This document shows positions 9,369 to 19,373 of a DNA stretch of 64,000 nucleotides, one piece after another; within the stretch, counting starts at the first letter, position 1; every line of letters starts with the position of its first letter. The notes below the pieces were generated by a model. That model worked only from the letters and a program-made list of their open reading frames with translations. It had not been told where the DNA came from and searched no databases. The stretch spans positions 124,001 to 188,000 of the forward strand of contig PSQN01000015.1 of NCBI GenBank assembly GCA_002989075.1. Direction: 5' to 3'. Source of the DNA: Arthonia radiata (lineage: Eukaryota; Ascomycota; Arthoniomycetes; Arthoniales; Arthoniaceae). The translations under genes were made by a program, and so were the position numbers.

Positions 9369-10702
9369 CGCCTTGAGTTCCGCCTTTGCGTTTAGCGTTC
9401 ATGGCTGAGTCGCTTAGTTCTGCGCAGGGTTTCCTGTTGGGCGTCGAATATAAGGAGCTGGCGGCCGAATAAGCTTTTGCGTGCGAGATTACTCTGGTCG
9501 ATGGTGTCTGGGAGAAATGTTGAAAGGATGGGAGGACTGGAGCTTTATATCCTGGTTTCTGAACCATAAATATCTGCTGACCTGTCCTGAACGTTTCTAA
9601 CGCGAAGACGTACTGATAGTTGACATTCCATCGCATAATGGACATCAGGGCGGCTCGCGTGGACCTGGCATACCCAATGGACGCACAGCGGCGAATAAGT
9701 GCACATGCCAGCTAGTCACTTTACAACGGAGGGTGACAACGTAGAAGTACTAGTCCCGTTGCAGAACGGAAGGGTTTACTCTGTAGGGTCTTTGCAGCCC
9801 CTGTGGCTAGCGCCAACGAGAGTGGCGATTGGACACCGCATCAATTCCACTGCGCTCGGGCTACCCAAACCGGAGAAATAGCCCCTGGGGCTGCAAACGC
9901 TCTGTAAGTGTTTGTGCTATAACCGAGCCGTATGCGTGCGCTCACGTGCGTCTCTTTTTCTGTTCCAAGGGCGAGGACAGATTATCATCCAGGGCCATAT
10001 TTTAGCCCTACAGACAGCGTCTTGGGCCCAAGCAATAGACTTTGGTCGCAGGATATACCTCATATAGTGTTATAAATCTCACTGCAATGTTATTCCGATT
10101 TTTCAAGGGCTCGCAAGCGACCCGAGCCGGGGCGTAGAGATCTTAAGACGCAAAGGACGCAACTTGTTCATTTGGACTTCGAGGTATCACACGCCATCGC
10201 AAGTGCAAACCAGGTCAAGGCCACGTCGTGTCCTCCTGCAAAACCAATGATTGAAGCAACAAAGTGGTCGGCTTCTGTTCAGGATCACCCGTACGTGAAA
10301 GCAGCTTAGCCACGTGCAGTGGGTGCAGTTCTGATATGCGTTCGCCGGTGGAATAATTCTCTTATACTAAGTTGCAAGAATAAGTAAGAATGCTATTGAT
10401 TTCGTGACGGCTTCCACGATCGCAATCTTACCCCCTGAACCCAAGATTAGCCTCAAGATGAAGTCTTGTTGTGGTTAAGAGAGATTGATAAGGTCGGAGT
10501 AGCATTAGTCCGAGCCGTAATCTTAGATGTAGGGAGCTTTATTGTGTATCCGATCCGTTGATGCTGTCCACGCTTCGCGCCATATACTTTCCAGTGTAGC
10601 CAGCAGACATCTTCCATCTGCAAAGAACGAAGTAATTGAGAGAAATGTACAATTATTCGCTCCATATCGAGACAGTATGATGCATCACTAATACACAGCC
10701 AT
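9369..10702. other. Gene-poor stretch, 1.33 kb, with an inverted-repeat element
   Basis: ORFs in this stretch are short and overlapping. The only structured element is the inverted-repeat element at 9779-9906. The rest is AT-richer than neighbouring genes and shows nothing I can name. Confidence 0.5.
9779..9906. mobile_element. MITE-like element, 114 bp between CTCTGTA direct repeats
   Basis: CTCTGTA occurs at 9779-9785 and again at 9900-9906. Just inside, the ends are inverted copies: the left arm contains TTTGCAGCCCCTGTGGCTA, and the right arm, read inward on the other strand, TTTGCAGCCCCAGGGGCTA (one three-base mismatch block). There is no coding capacity. Short length, terminal inverted repeats and flanking 7-bp repeats fit a miniature DNA transposon, though a single copy cannot prove mobility. 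Confidence 0.5.
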
Positions 10703-11843
10703 CTACCTCGACCCGCGTTTTCTCTCTGACCAGAATGGGCCTTCATGCACGAAGACAACGAGAAATGTTATCATAACGAGTAGAATCGATGCCTTTTTCG
10801 AGACCATTGTGTGTGCAGCACCACTCGACGATCCTGGCTGCGGCGCCGTACTCGTCGCCGAGCCGTGACCCTGAGTAAAAGAGAAAGGTACAGGGGAGTC
10901 GCCTGCTCTTGGCGCCGAGCCAACGGGTGGCGTTGGTGACGGCGAAGAAGCGACAGGTGGTGAAGTTTTCGTCGACGTCGGAGCTGGAGAAGAACGTGAG
11001 GCAATGGGAGCGACCGGCGTAGGAGTCGCAGCAGGCGTTGCTTGAGCTGGTGTGCTCTGCAGCTCCACTGTGGTGCTCGTAGGGTAGCATCCTAACTCAG
11101 TGTAGCCAGCCAGGAGTGGTTCCGACCACGTGTAGACGATGCAGTAAGGGGACGCTGAATCCGAGCTGATTACAGAATCAGGCACTGCTTTGATGGCGCG
11201 GAGGTGGTACCAACCATTTGAGCAACTCAGTGTTCGCAAGTACAGCTGAGTTCAATGTCGAGATTCGATCTGAGTTGTAGCACCCGGTCTGAAATAAGCA
11301 TCCATCGTAAGAGCTGTCTCCGAGGCTAGTCGCGCAACAGCCAGCGACCGAGATGTCACTTTGGAAGACGCAATAGCCGGTGCAGGTAACAGAAGTTGCT
11401 ACGTTGTATACAGACCCATCAACTGTTGTTCTATTGGCTCAGAACGCTTAATAGGAGACTCCACATACATGGATCTTCCTGCCAATAACCTTTTCAAACG
11501 AGTATCAGCGCACACTTTCCCGACAGCGAACAGTGCTCCCGATCACTAGGAAACTCTGGATAACGTAAAATGGGGCAAGCCGACTCGCGATAGCCAGCAT
11601 GCATACATAGTCATACATGGAAGTGCTGAACGTACCGCACACGGACTCTGGCACTGTGTCCAAGGCCTGCCGCCTGAGCAAATTTGCCAGCGGTGCCTGA
11701 GTAGGAGCGGGCGGCCACCCGTAACCATCTAGGGTGTCGTTGGCAGACACTGTCTGGAGGGCACTTTGGAACTGAAGACTAGATGGCCTCACCAGCACCA
11801 TCGTCAGAGACAACAAAGCCCCCAAGACGTGGAATAGACCCAT
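10703..11843 (-). CDS. Secreted Cys-rich, Ser/Pro-rich surface protein with apparent frameshift
   Basis: Exon 1 runs from the ATG at 11843 to 11636 and opens with a signal peptide (MGLFHVLGALLSLTMVLV). A GTACGT donor begins a 213-nt intron ending at 11423; the next exon reads DGSVYNVATS, then a Cys-rich part (CTGYC, GCC, GCLFQTGCYN) typical of fungal secreted proteins. Around 11231-11240 the coding frame changes by one base: the upstream frame ends near AVLANTE and the next frame continues with TLSCSNGWYHL, SPYCIVYTW, a long Ser/Thr/Pro stalk and a C-terminal hydrophobic helix (ILLVMITFLVVFV) that may be a membrane or GPI-type anchor. No intron fits there, so it is a sequencing error or a recent frameshift. 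Function unknown. Confidence 0.55.
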
Positions 11844-12375
11844 GACTGCCTGCGTTAGGCTTATCCTCCGTAGCAACCGAGCAAGCTAATCGACAGATCT
11901 GGGAGCACGCATGCTCAAGTAGCCAGCAGACAAATATCATGGACGTATCGCTGCTGCATGTCTGCGCTGCCATTTTTGCTTAATCGGGATCACGTCAGTA
12001 CGCCGTTTGACCCAAAGTGGCTGCTTACCAAGGCCCGTCCAGACTCTTTAGGCCAGATATCTGCCCGTTTAACTTACCAATCGAAAAGCTTGGTATCAGC
12101 CGCATGCTCATTTAGGTTTAACTGATTTCAATGCAAATGTTGGTGTGCACTACCTGGTAGCCCAGCCTTGCGTTAAGCGAGCCCACGAGTCAGTGCAGTG
12201 TATCACGGACTCGCTTAAGCAATGCAAGTCGCAGAGGCGCGTTTTCGGTGCAAAGATTTGGCCGGGCCAGATCAGCGAAGCTCAGCGAAGCTGTCTGGAG
12301 CAGATAAGCACACTTACAGCCTCACCAAAACGAAAATGACACAGTCGTCTTCTTCACTGATTGATCAAAACAAAC
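11844..12375. other. Divergent intergenic region, 532 bp
   Basis: Shared upstream region of the minus-strand secreted protein and the plus-strand membrane protein. It contains a short imperfect hairpin (listed separately). Confidence 0.5.
12167..12228. repeat. Imperfect inverted repeat
   Basis: Left arm CTTGCGTTAAGCGAG (12167-12181) pairs with the right arm CTCGCTTAAGCAATGCAAG (12210-12228), with a 4-base bulge and a loop of about 28 bases. It lies about 150 bases before the start of the membrane-protein gene. Confidence 0.5.
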
Positions 12376-14298
12376 ATGCAGTCACCAGAAGTGCAGGAAA
12401 TGCCAACCAAACAGCCCCTGGTAAATGTCAGCTTGCCATTCTTCAACGACTGGAAGCCTGGCGTCTTCAGAAGGTTGCCATGGAAAGGTCTTGGGGCCAT
12501 CATTGGAGCGGTCGTTGGTATCTGCGCTTGGGCAGCCATTCTGAAGACTTCGGAGGGCAAGCCGATCACATCATGGACCTTCCAACCTGCTGTGTACTTG
12601 GCCATCGTGGTGGTGAGTGCACAGCGTGCATGTTATTAACCCTGTCTTTCGTGCTTCGATTGTTGTATTGTTTCCATCTGTAAAAGAAGCTCGATGAGAC
12701 CATATTAGACACGTGCGTCCGCTAACTCCAGGCTGACAACTTGCTATCAGGCCATAACGAATGTTCTAATTAGTTTTGCACTCTCAGAAGCTACGACCAT
12801 TTTCTGGTGGAGGCGATCACTTCAAAGGAACGCAACCCTCGGTGACCTCCACCGCAATTGGGCACAGGGTGATAGCGTCCTGTCCGCTTTGAAGAGTGGC
12901 AAGCACATATCGGTCTTGGCCATTGCCACAATGATCGCATCTCTTGTACCTGTTAACGGACCGCTGCTGCAACGCGCATCGCGCGTCACGAACGGCGGCT
13001 TCACTTCTCCTGTTACATTACAACTCGATGCTTCACCTGACATGCCCATCGGCTTTACGAGCATGGTCAGCGGAAGAGCAAGAGCTCCGACTGTCATCTC
13101 CAAAGCCTTCTTTCCCATCGTGCGGGACTTCTCAAGCGCTTCGGAGATTCACGTCAACCAAGCAGGCTGCCAAGGAGACTGTCACGGTATGCTGCTCAAT
13201 GGCGCGGGATTTGAAGTCAACTGCTCTTCGAATACTGCGCACTTTTTCATTGGTGCCGATGGTACAAACAATGGCAGTAGTGGATATCAGGTGAGTCCTA
13301 AAGCAGTTGTGCCTGCCTTGATGGCATCAATACGACACCTACTCAGCTTGTGTCATGTCTTCCTCGCCGAGTGCCCACGAGCGGGTGCATTCCAGAGACC
13401 TCTTAAGCTGACTTATTGCACATAGGTTGGGTATGCCACCACGGATGGCATTCAGATCTTCAATACGAATTTCCACTGGGATTCAAGGGAGCCAGAAACC
13501 TTGACAATCGGCGTTCAATACAAACCTGATATGCCATGTGAAGGAGATCTGCAAATCAGAAATTGTACCTTGCGTGCGGCCAACGTCAACTATCCCGTAA
13601 TCGTCAACGGCAACAAGAGTACCATAGCTCTGGAACCATCGAGCAACATGTTCAGCGATAGCGTCATTAGACTGTCGACTTTCCCAGTAGAGAACAGTCC
13701 AGGAGTCAACAGCACGCTAGGTGGAGTTCTACTTGCCCTACAGAATCAATTCGCCTCATCGGCCACTATGTTCTGGAAAGGCGCGGTGGGCAACGAGATT
13801 GACTCCACGGGCCTCATGGCCAATAAGTATCTCGTCGAGGACAATTTCTCAACACTAAACTGCGGGTTGACGTTTGGCGACCCCATGGAGGAGCTCCTAG
13901 CTGCCGCACGCGAGCTGATGTTCCGCACTACCGTCGCGACAGCCAACGGGTCGAATTTACAGACACTGTCGGGTATGCAAACGCTGCATACGCCGGTTTG
14001 GAAGTCGCATTACGAGTATTTGGCAGGCGCGGCGCTTGTGACCGTGATTGCGATCATCGTTGTAGCTGCCGCGTATTACCAATTCTGGCTGCTGGGACGA
14101 TCGGTATCAATGAGCCCGCTAGAGATTGCGAAGGCCTTTGGGTCACCTCTATTACTCGATGCTAGCGGTAATGCTACCGCTGAGCAGATGGTGAAAGACC
14201 AAGGCGGTCGATCTGCAGTGTATGGCATCACGTCGGCGCAAGACCTTCAATTTGGTCCCTCTGGAGATGTATTGCCGCCAAGGCGGCGTCGTGAGTGA
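12376..14298 (+). CDS. Polytopic membrane protein of a filamentous-fungal family (DUF3176-like layout)
   Basis: Exons 12376-12612, 12751-13290 and 13426-14298 (both introns phase 0, donors GTGAGT) give 549 residues. Two membrane segments lie near the N-terminus (LGAIIGAVVGICAWAAIL; then FQPAVYLAIVVAITNVLISF across the first junction) and one follows GKHISVLAIATMIASLVPVN before the motif GPLLQRAS. A long extracytoplasmic region with Asn-glycosylation sites and CQGDC follows, then a last helix near residue 465 (LVTVIAIIVVAAAYYQFWLL) leading to a conserved-looking MSPLEIAKAFGSPLL tail. The layout (helices, KP..W motif, large lumenal domain, final helix) resembles the expanded DUF3176-type proteins of ascomycetes, but I cannot confirm the domain. 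Function unknown, plasma membrane or vacuole likely. Confidence 0.75.
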
Positions 14299-14867
14299 GG
14301 ACATGTTTGTGCAAGCTGATGGATCTACGAAGGCGTCGGGTGGGCTGGCACGCCAGACGAAAGTATAGGATAAGAGATCTTGCTTATCTCACAGACATGA
14401 ATGTAAAGATAATGCCAAAAGGAACTGTATTCCAGGTCTCTCTGAAAGATTGAGGCTGAAAAAGATCCGACCGATTTGCCCAGGTATACCGCCTAAAACC
14501 AATGTAGCGCGTGTGTGGGCGCAATCTCCAGAAAGAGGCTGCCATCAATACTTCAATCAACCTCTCAAAGCCTCCATCTCACAAGATCCAAGTTTAGTTG
14601 TCACCTCTTGCATTCGAAGTGCAAAGTATGGTATACAAAATATCGTGGTAGCCTCTGGAAAGACTGAGAGAATGCCACAAGCAGTCATACTGGTCTCAAT
14701 CCAAGAACGACATTTCAAGAGCCAGCATCTATCAAAACAATTACCATCTCAAATCCGAGTCATGGCAACTCCAAATCACATATAACAACCCAGATATTTA
14801 TCCACCACATCCTTCACTCCGAGGACAATCCCGAAACAGCCACCAGTCTCCCAATTATACCTCGAAT
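14299..14867. other. Intergenic, 569 bp
   Basis: Terminator of the membrane-protein gene and promoter/leader of SKI8. No structured element noticed. Confidence 0.5.
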
Positions 14868-16058
14868 ATGTCGAAACAATACCTCACCACACATTCCCAC
14901 ACCCTCCCGCACCCCTCCAACCAAACCGATGTCTTCGCCCTCGCCTCGTCCGCTGCCACATCAACCCTCCTCATCGCTTCCGGCTCCTCCACAATCCACG
15001 TCCACTCCACCGGCTCGTCTTCCTACCCTCTCATCCAAACCCTCCCCAAAATCCACCCCCTGGGATGCCACCACATCACGTGTTCCCCTTCCGGCACGAC
15101 CGCAATATCCGTCGGCTTCGGCGGCGAAGTCCTCATATGGCATGCTTCGCCAGCCTCCACTGAACTCTCCACCGACGCTCTCAACTCACCTCACGACGTC
15201 TGGACACCCGCCGGTGAAGTCCGTGCCGGCATCGTACACGGCAAAAAGCGCAACCCCTCCCTCTGCTGGGCCGTCTCACTGTCGTCATCAGGCCGCTACC
15301 TAGCAGGGACGTCTCATGATGGCCGGCTGAGACTCTGGGATCTCGAAGGCCGCTCCGGCATCCCGCGGGACACCCAGAACATGCTCGACGGGAGCGACAC
15401 GGAGATGGCGTCCGTGAACGGGGAGAATGAGGGGATGGGGGAACCGACGCTGTTGCATGAGTTCGAGACGCGGGGAGGCTTTGGGATGGGTGTGGATTTC
15501 AGCCCAGATGATAGACTGGTGGCGAGTGTGCATCAGTCGGGGTCTGTTTATCTCTTCGCGACTGGTTTCGGGGTTGGAGAAGAGCAGCGGGCGAGGCTAC
15601 TAAGGAGTTTGCCGAGTTTGCATGCGCCTGGACGGACTGTACGGTTTTCGCCTGCGGGGACGCTGCTGGCTGCGGCGGGGGACTCGGGGCATGTTGCTCT
15701 TTACTCCATCGCTTCGTCGCCGGAGAGCACCTACGATCGTACGGCTTTGGATCAGATCGCCATTTTACGCGGGCACGCAAGCTGGATCACGGGTCTTGAT
15801 TGGAGTAGTACCGGCGAGTGGATTGCGAGTTGTGCTTGGGACGGGAAGGTGCGGGTGTGGTCGACTGAGCGAAGGGAGTGCGTGAGTACGTTGAGAGGGC
15901 CTGAGACTCCAGGGGAAGGAACAAGTAGAAGCGGAGGAGATGGTGGACCATGCTGGGCCGTGAAGTGGTTGCCAACGCGGAAAGGTGGGAGTGAAGGGTT
16001 TGTGGTGGGAGGCAGAAAGGGAGGAGTCAGGTTCTATCGAGAGGCTGCTGGCGGGTGA
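14868..16058 (+). CDS. SKI8: SKI8/REC14 WD40 protein, Ski complex subunit
   Basis: Intronless, 396 residues, ATG at 14868. WD-repeat strands are visible: GGEVLIWHAS, DGRLRLWDLEG, SGSVYLFATG, SGHVALYSIA, DGKVRVWSTE and a closing KGGVRFYREA; the ILRGHASWITGLDWS block before the fifth is a textbook WD start. Order, length and the LPSLHAPGRTVRFSPAGTLL region fit Ski8. In the family it forms the Ski2-Ski3-Ski8 complex that feeds RNA to the cytoplasmic exosome, and it also helps meiotic double-strand breaks via Spo11 (Rec103/Rec14). An acidic linker (SDTEMASVNGENEG) interrupts the middle, as is common in filamentous orthologues. Its 3' end faces the septin gene. Confidence 0.85.
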   Translation: MSKQYLTTHSHTLPHPSNQTDVFALASSAATSTLLIASGSSTIHVHSTGSSSYPLIQTLPKIHPLGCHHITCSPSGTTAISVGFGGEVLIWHASPASTELSTDALNSPHDVWTPAGEVRAGIVHGKKRNPSLCWAVSLSSSGRYLAGTSHDGRLRLWDLEGRSGIPRDTQNMLDGSDTEMASVNGENEGMGEPTLLHEFETRGGFGMGVDFSPDDRLVASVHQSGSVYLFATGFGVGEEQRARLLRSLPSLHAPGRTVRFSPAGTLLAAAGDSGHVALYSIASSPESTYDRTALDQIAILRGHASWITGLDWSSTGEWIASCAWDGKVRVWSTERRECVSTLRGPETPGEGTSRSGGDGGPCWAVKWLPTRKGGSEGFVVGGRKGGVRFYREAAGG

Positions 16059-16650
16059 ATGAGGCTATGAAGCAACACAGTTTCCGGTGCAGCGTGCGGG
16101 TGAAGCGTACCACGGACGCCATCACGACATGAAAGTACATGATGTGGTCAATAACCATCACGCAGTATGAGCGCACACATCACGGACGTCATACTGAGCG
16201 GACGGCACCAAGCTAGCCGAGGAGGTAGCTATTCCAAAAGAGTTGCGCAGAGGTCGCAATGAAGGAATCATGATCAGAAGGTATTACTAGTTGTGCAGAA
16301 ACGTCGTACATGAAACACAGCAACCAGCTGCTGAGAGAAGCCAAGACGCTTTTCCCACCTCAACGTGTCGCTCTGCGGTCGCTCACAATTGTGAACGTGA
16401 AGTGTGATGATACTCGATCAGCCTGTCGCGAGTAACAAAAAGCCAACGCCGTCCTAAGTCGGTCTCAGGCACCAGGGAGATTGACCTGCGAAGCAGATTC
16501 GATACCACTCACACTGAGCTGTCTTCCCCTTCCCCTACCAACCGTCGCATTGGGGACCCCGGCCAGCATTGCACCACCAGTGGGCACACGCGACGTTACC
16601 AGCCCAGGCGGCCCAGTGAGGGTCGTTGGTCCCGGTCCCGGGGAAGAGTC
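16059..16650. other. Convergent intergenic region, 592 bp
   Basis: 3' regions of SKI8 (+) and CDC10 (-). Nothing structured seen. Confidence 0.5.
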
Positions 16651-17805
16651 CTAGTAACCCCCGTTCATACCGCCACGACCAGAGTGCCTGCTAAGCTCTC
16701 TGTCGGCAGCCGGTGAGATCGGTCGTGAACCACCACCGTGGCCAGTACTGCGCTCCTTGAGAGCGAGAAGCTCCTTGCCACGATAACTCTCATAGTGGAT
16801 CTGGGATGTGGTCTCAATGAGATCTTGAAGATGGGTGCGCGTGAGGAAGTTGCGGAGGTAGACAAATTCACAGTGGTTCTCGTCTTCGACATTGATAACG
16901 CCCCAGCGGTTCTGGCGACCGCGCACTTGTCGGCCATTGATGTTCATAGTCTTCTCGCTACCAACGACAGCAAATGGGATGATGGACTACAAACAGCGTC
17001 AGTGCTTGAAAACAAGGTATGATCAGGACGATCTTAGCCTACCTTAATCTGCGCATTCAAAGCCATCTCCTCGCTGTCGTACTCCTCATTCTCGTACGGG
17101 TACATGCGTAAGTTGTGGAAAGCAAACTCCTGCTTTATTCTGTCCTTGAACGCCTGTCGCTCTTCCAGGGTCAAGCTATCTGCCTTGGCAATGACTGGAA
17201 CCACATTGACGACGTCACACAGCTTCTTAAGCACCACGATGTCAATGGGCTTCAGCGCATGGCCTGATGGCTGGATGAAGAACAAGCAGCAGTGAATCCT
17301 CGTGTCCTGGATGTATCGCTCACGTTGCGCGGTAAGCTCCTTGTGCAGATACGCGCCGTATTGGTACTTGATGTATTTCACAATCGGATCCCAGCATCGG
17401 TCGTTGTTCACCAGGTCGCCGTAGCCAGGGGTATCAACAATATTCAAGCGTAGACGGACACCGTTCTCCTCGATGATGTGCGACACGGCTTGGATGTCGG
17501 TAGTAGAGCGGACGGGGTCATCGGGCGCGACGCGGCCTTTGCTGTTGAGAAGGTGAGAAGCGAATATGGTGTTGATCAGTGTGGATTTGCCGAGACCAGT
17601 CTGTCCTGTATGTATTGTCAATGCTGTCCCATCGCCAATGCTTGCTTCTCCTTGGAACGCATGAAGCAGACGTACCAACACATATGACGTTGAATTGGAA
17701 GCCACGCTTGAGGAGCTTGCGCTCAATTTGGTGTGTGATACTGTCGAAACCAACGTGGCTCTTGGGGAACACCGGCTGCTGGGTGGGCATGCTCATGGTC
17801 GACAT
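16651..17805 (-). CDS. CDC10: Septin CDC10 (AspD type)
   Basis: Three exons on the minus strand, 17805-17676, 17605-17043 and 16986-16651, give 342 residues. The 70-nt intron 1 starts with GTACGT and splits the first Gly of the P-loop; intron 2 (56 nt) has a CACTGAC branch. Seen: P-loop GQTGLGKST (residues 44-52), DTPGYGD (G3), AKAD (G4) and the septin-unique element GRQNRWGVINVE. The start VGFDSITHQIERKLLKRGFQ and the lack of a C-terminal coiled coil match Cdc10 rather than Cdc3/11/12; the tail is Gly/Arg/Ser-rich instead. Septins assemble into filaments at septa and hyphal necks. The gene is divergent from MRPL32 across 431 bp. Confidence 0.9.
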
Positions 17806-18236
17806 ATCTGCGGTGTTGGGTGGTGTGGGCCCCTTACAGAGAGCTCGCGAAGCGGCCAGAGGGTGAGCAGTGAACGATCAGCTCTCGAAGGGAGTGCAGA
17901 ATCACAAAAACCAAACGTAGGGCGACGATGACAGCAGAAGCTAGAGTTGAGCGTTTGGCAACGACGACTCTGGAGATTATTGCACTTTCCTTTCCTCTCC
18001 AGAATCAGGGGAGCGCATTGACCATCTCGAAAGAGATGGATCTCACATTTCCTCATTCGGACTCAATGCCTTTTCTTCAGCAGCCAACTTTCATATCGCA
18101 GTGTTTCTTTATAATTCATCAACCCAGTCCACAAGAAGGCTAGCGATTTCTGACCGTCTCTTGAGAGCGGCGCGACATATCTGGCGAACACTTCCCTCCT
18201 CTTTCCTCCGCGCTCCCATTACCACCGCCTGCAACA
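17806..18236. promoter_or_regulatory. Shared divergent promoter, CDC10 / MRPL32
   Basis: Only 431 bases separate the start codons of the septin (minus) and the mitochondrial ribosomal protein (plus), so both promoters must lie here. No TATA box is apparent. The part next to the L32 gene is C/T-rich on the + strand. Confidence 0.6.
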
Positions 18237-18790
18237 ATGGCAGCTCTCTACGCAACAGCACCTCTCGCGCATGCGCTCAAACCTTCAAGCTTTCTCTTCC
18301 GCTTGCCATACGCACTTCGCGCAACGTACGCCAGCTCGTTCCTGTTACCGGCGCCTGCCATGTCGCTCTGGCGATCCATCCCAACCCCTCTATCACTCCC
18401 TGCACTTACCATACCGACTTTCTCAAATCTCGGCTCGATATGGGGAGCCATATGGGACGGGATCTTGTTAGCTGTGCCGAAAAAGAAGACGTCAAAGTCA
18501 AAAGCGAAAATCAGGAGAAACTCGCAGGGCAAGGCGTATAAAGACGTCGAGAACCTGGTGAATTGCAGCTCGTGCGGTCGCGTAAAGAGGATGCACGTAC
18601 TGTGCCCCTACTGCGTACAGAGTCAGTGCAGAAAGCCTCCACAACGCAAAGATTGATACTGACCGATACAGACATGCACGACATATTCCAGAACAAGCTC
18701 ACAGACCCGCAGAAGATGCCGCTTTCGGATGACAGTGACAACCAGTCAACCGCAAGCGACACCGCGGTAGAGAAGGCGCCCGCAACTTGA
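18237..18790 (+). CDS. MRPL32: Mitochondrial ribosomal protein bL32m
   Basis: Exons 18237-18621 and 18672-18790 with a 50-nt intron (GTCAGT donor, ACTGAC branch) give 167 residues. The N-terminal ~75 residues are Ser/Ala/Leu-rich with few acids, a mitochondrial presequence. The core begins AVPKKKTSKSKAKIRR and contains the zinc knuckle CSSCG...HVLCPYC of L32; the junction restores VQNMHDIF, matching the family. In yeast, Mrpl32 is matured by the m-AAA protease before joining the large mitoribosomal subunit; whether that holds here is inference. The C-terminal extension after KLTDP is acidic and low in complexity. Confidence 0.85.
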
Positions 18791-19373
18791 ACTTGACAGC
18801 ATTCCAAAGAAGGCTTACGAAAAGAAGAGATACGATTGGTCGTTTGAGCATTTGTGTGAGACGGGAACAATCTGCGACATTCCGTGAGCGAGTAAGGCGC
18901 TACCGGGTGAATCAGATGCATATCCTGCTAAGATGTGACTACACCGTTCGTAGGACGTCGAACCTATGAGCCGCAGAGATGGTCACTCCAGATTTTAAGA
19001 GTCAGGCCCTCGACACGTCTAGCTCGACCTTAAGCACGAAAACACACGCTTCTCCGTACACATCACTCTCAAGCGACAAGCTTTGAGGCGCAATGTGGGA
19101 TTTCAAGGTCCCGCTGCATAGAGGGGCTCTCAACGGCGTTACGAGCGCACCGGCTGGTGGTTGTAGCAGCCATGGGCTTGGGTGAGATCAGCTCTATGGA
19201 TGTCGCCTGTATACCAAGAGAGCTTCAGTGTAATCATTTGTCGGGATGACTGGCATACGGATTTAGATTTGGCAGCCTCGGCAAGCCTCGTCTCGTTAAC
19301 AACCTAGAGCAGACAGAAGTATGTACAGACAGAACCCAATAACACTGGACAATCCGAGTCCGCTGGACCCTTG
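18791..19373. other. Convergent intergenic region, 583 bp
   Basis: 3' sides of MRPL32 (+) and the catalase-related gene (-). No gene or repeat recognised. Confidence 0.5.
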
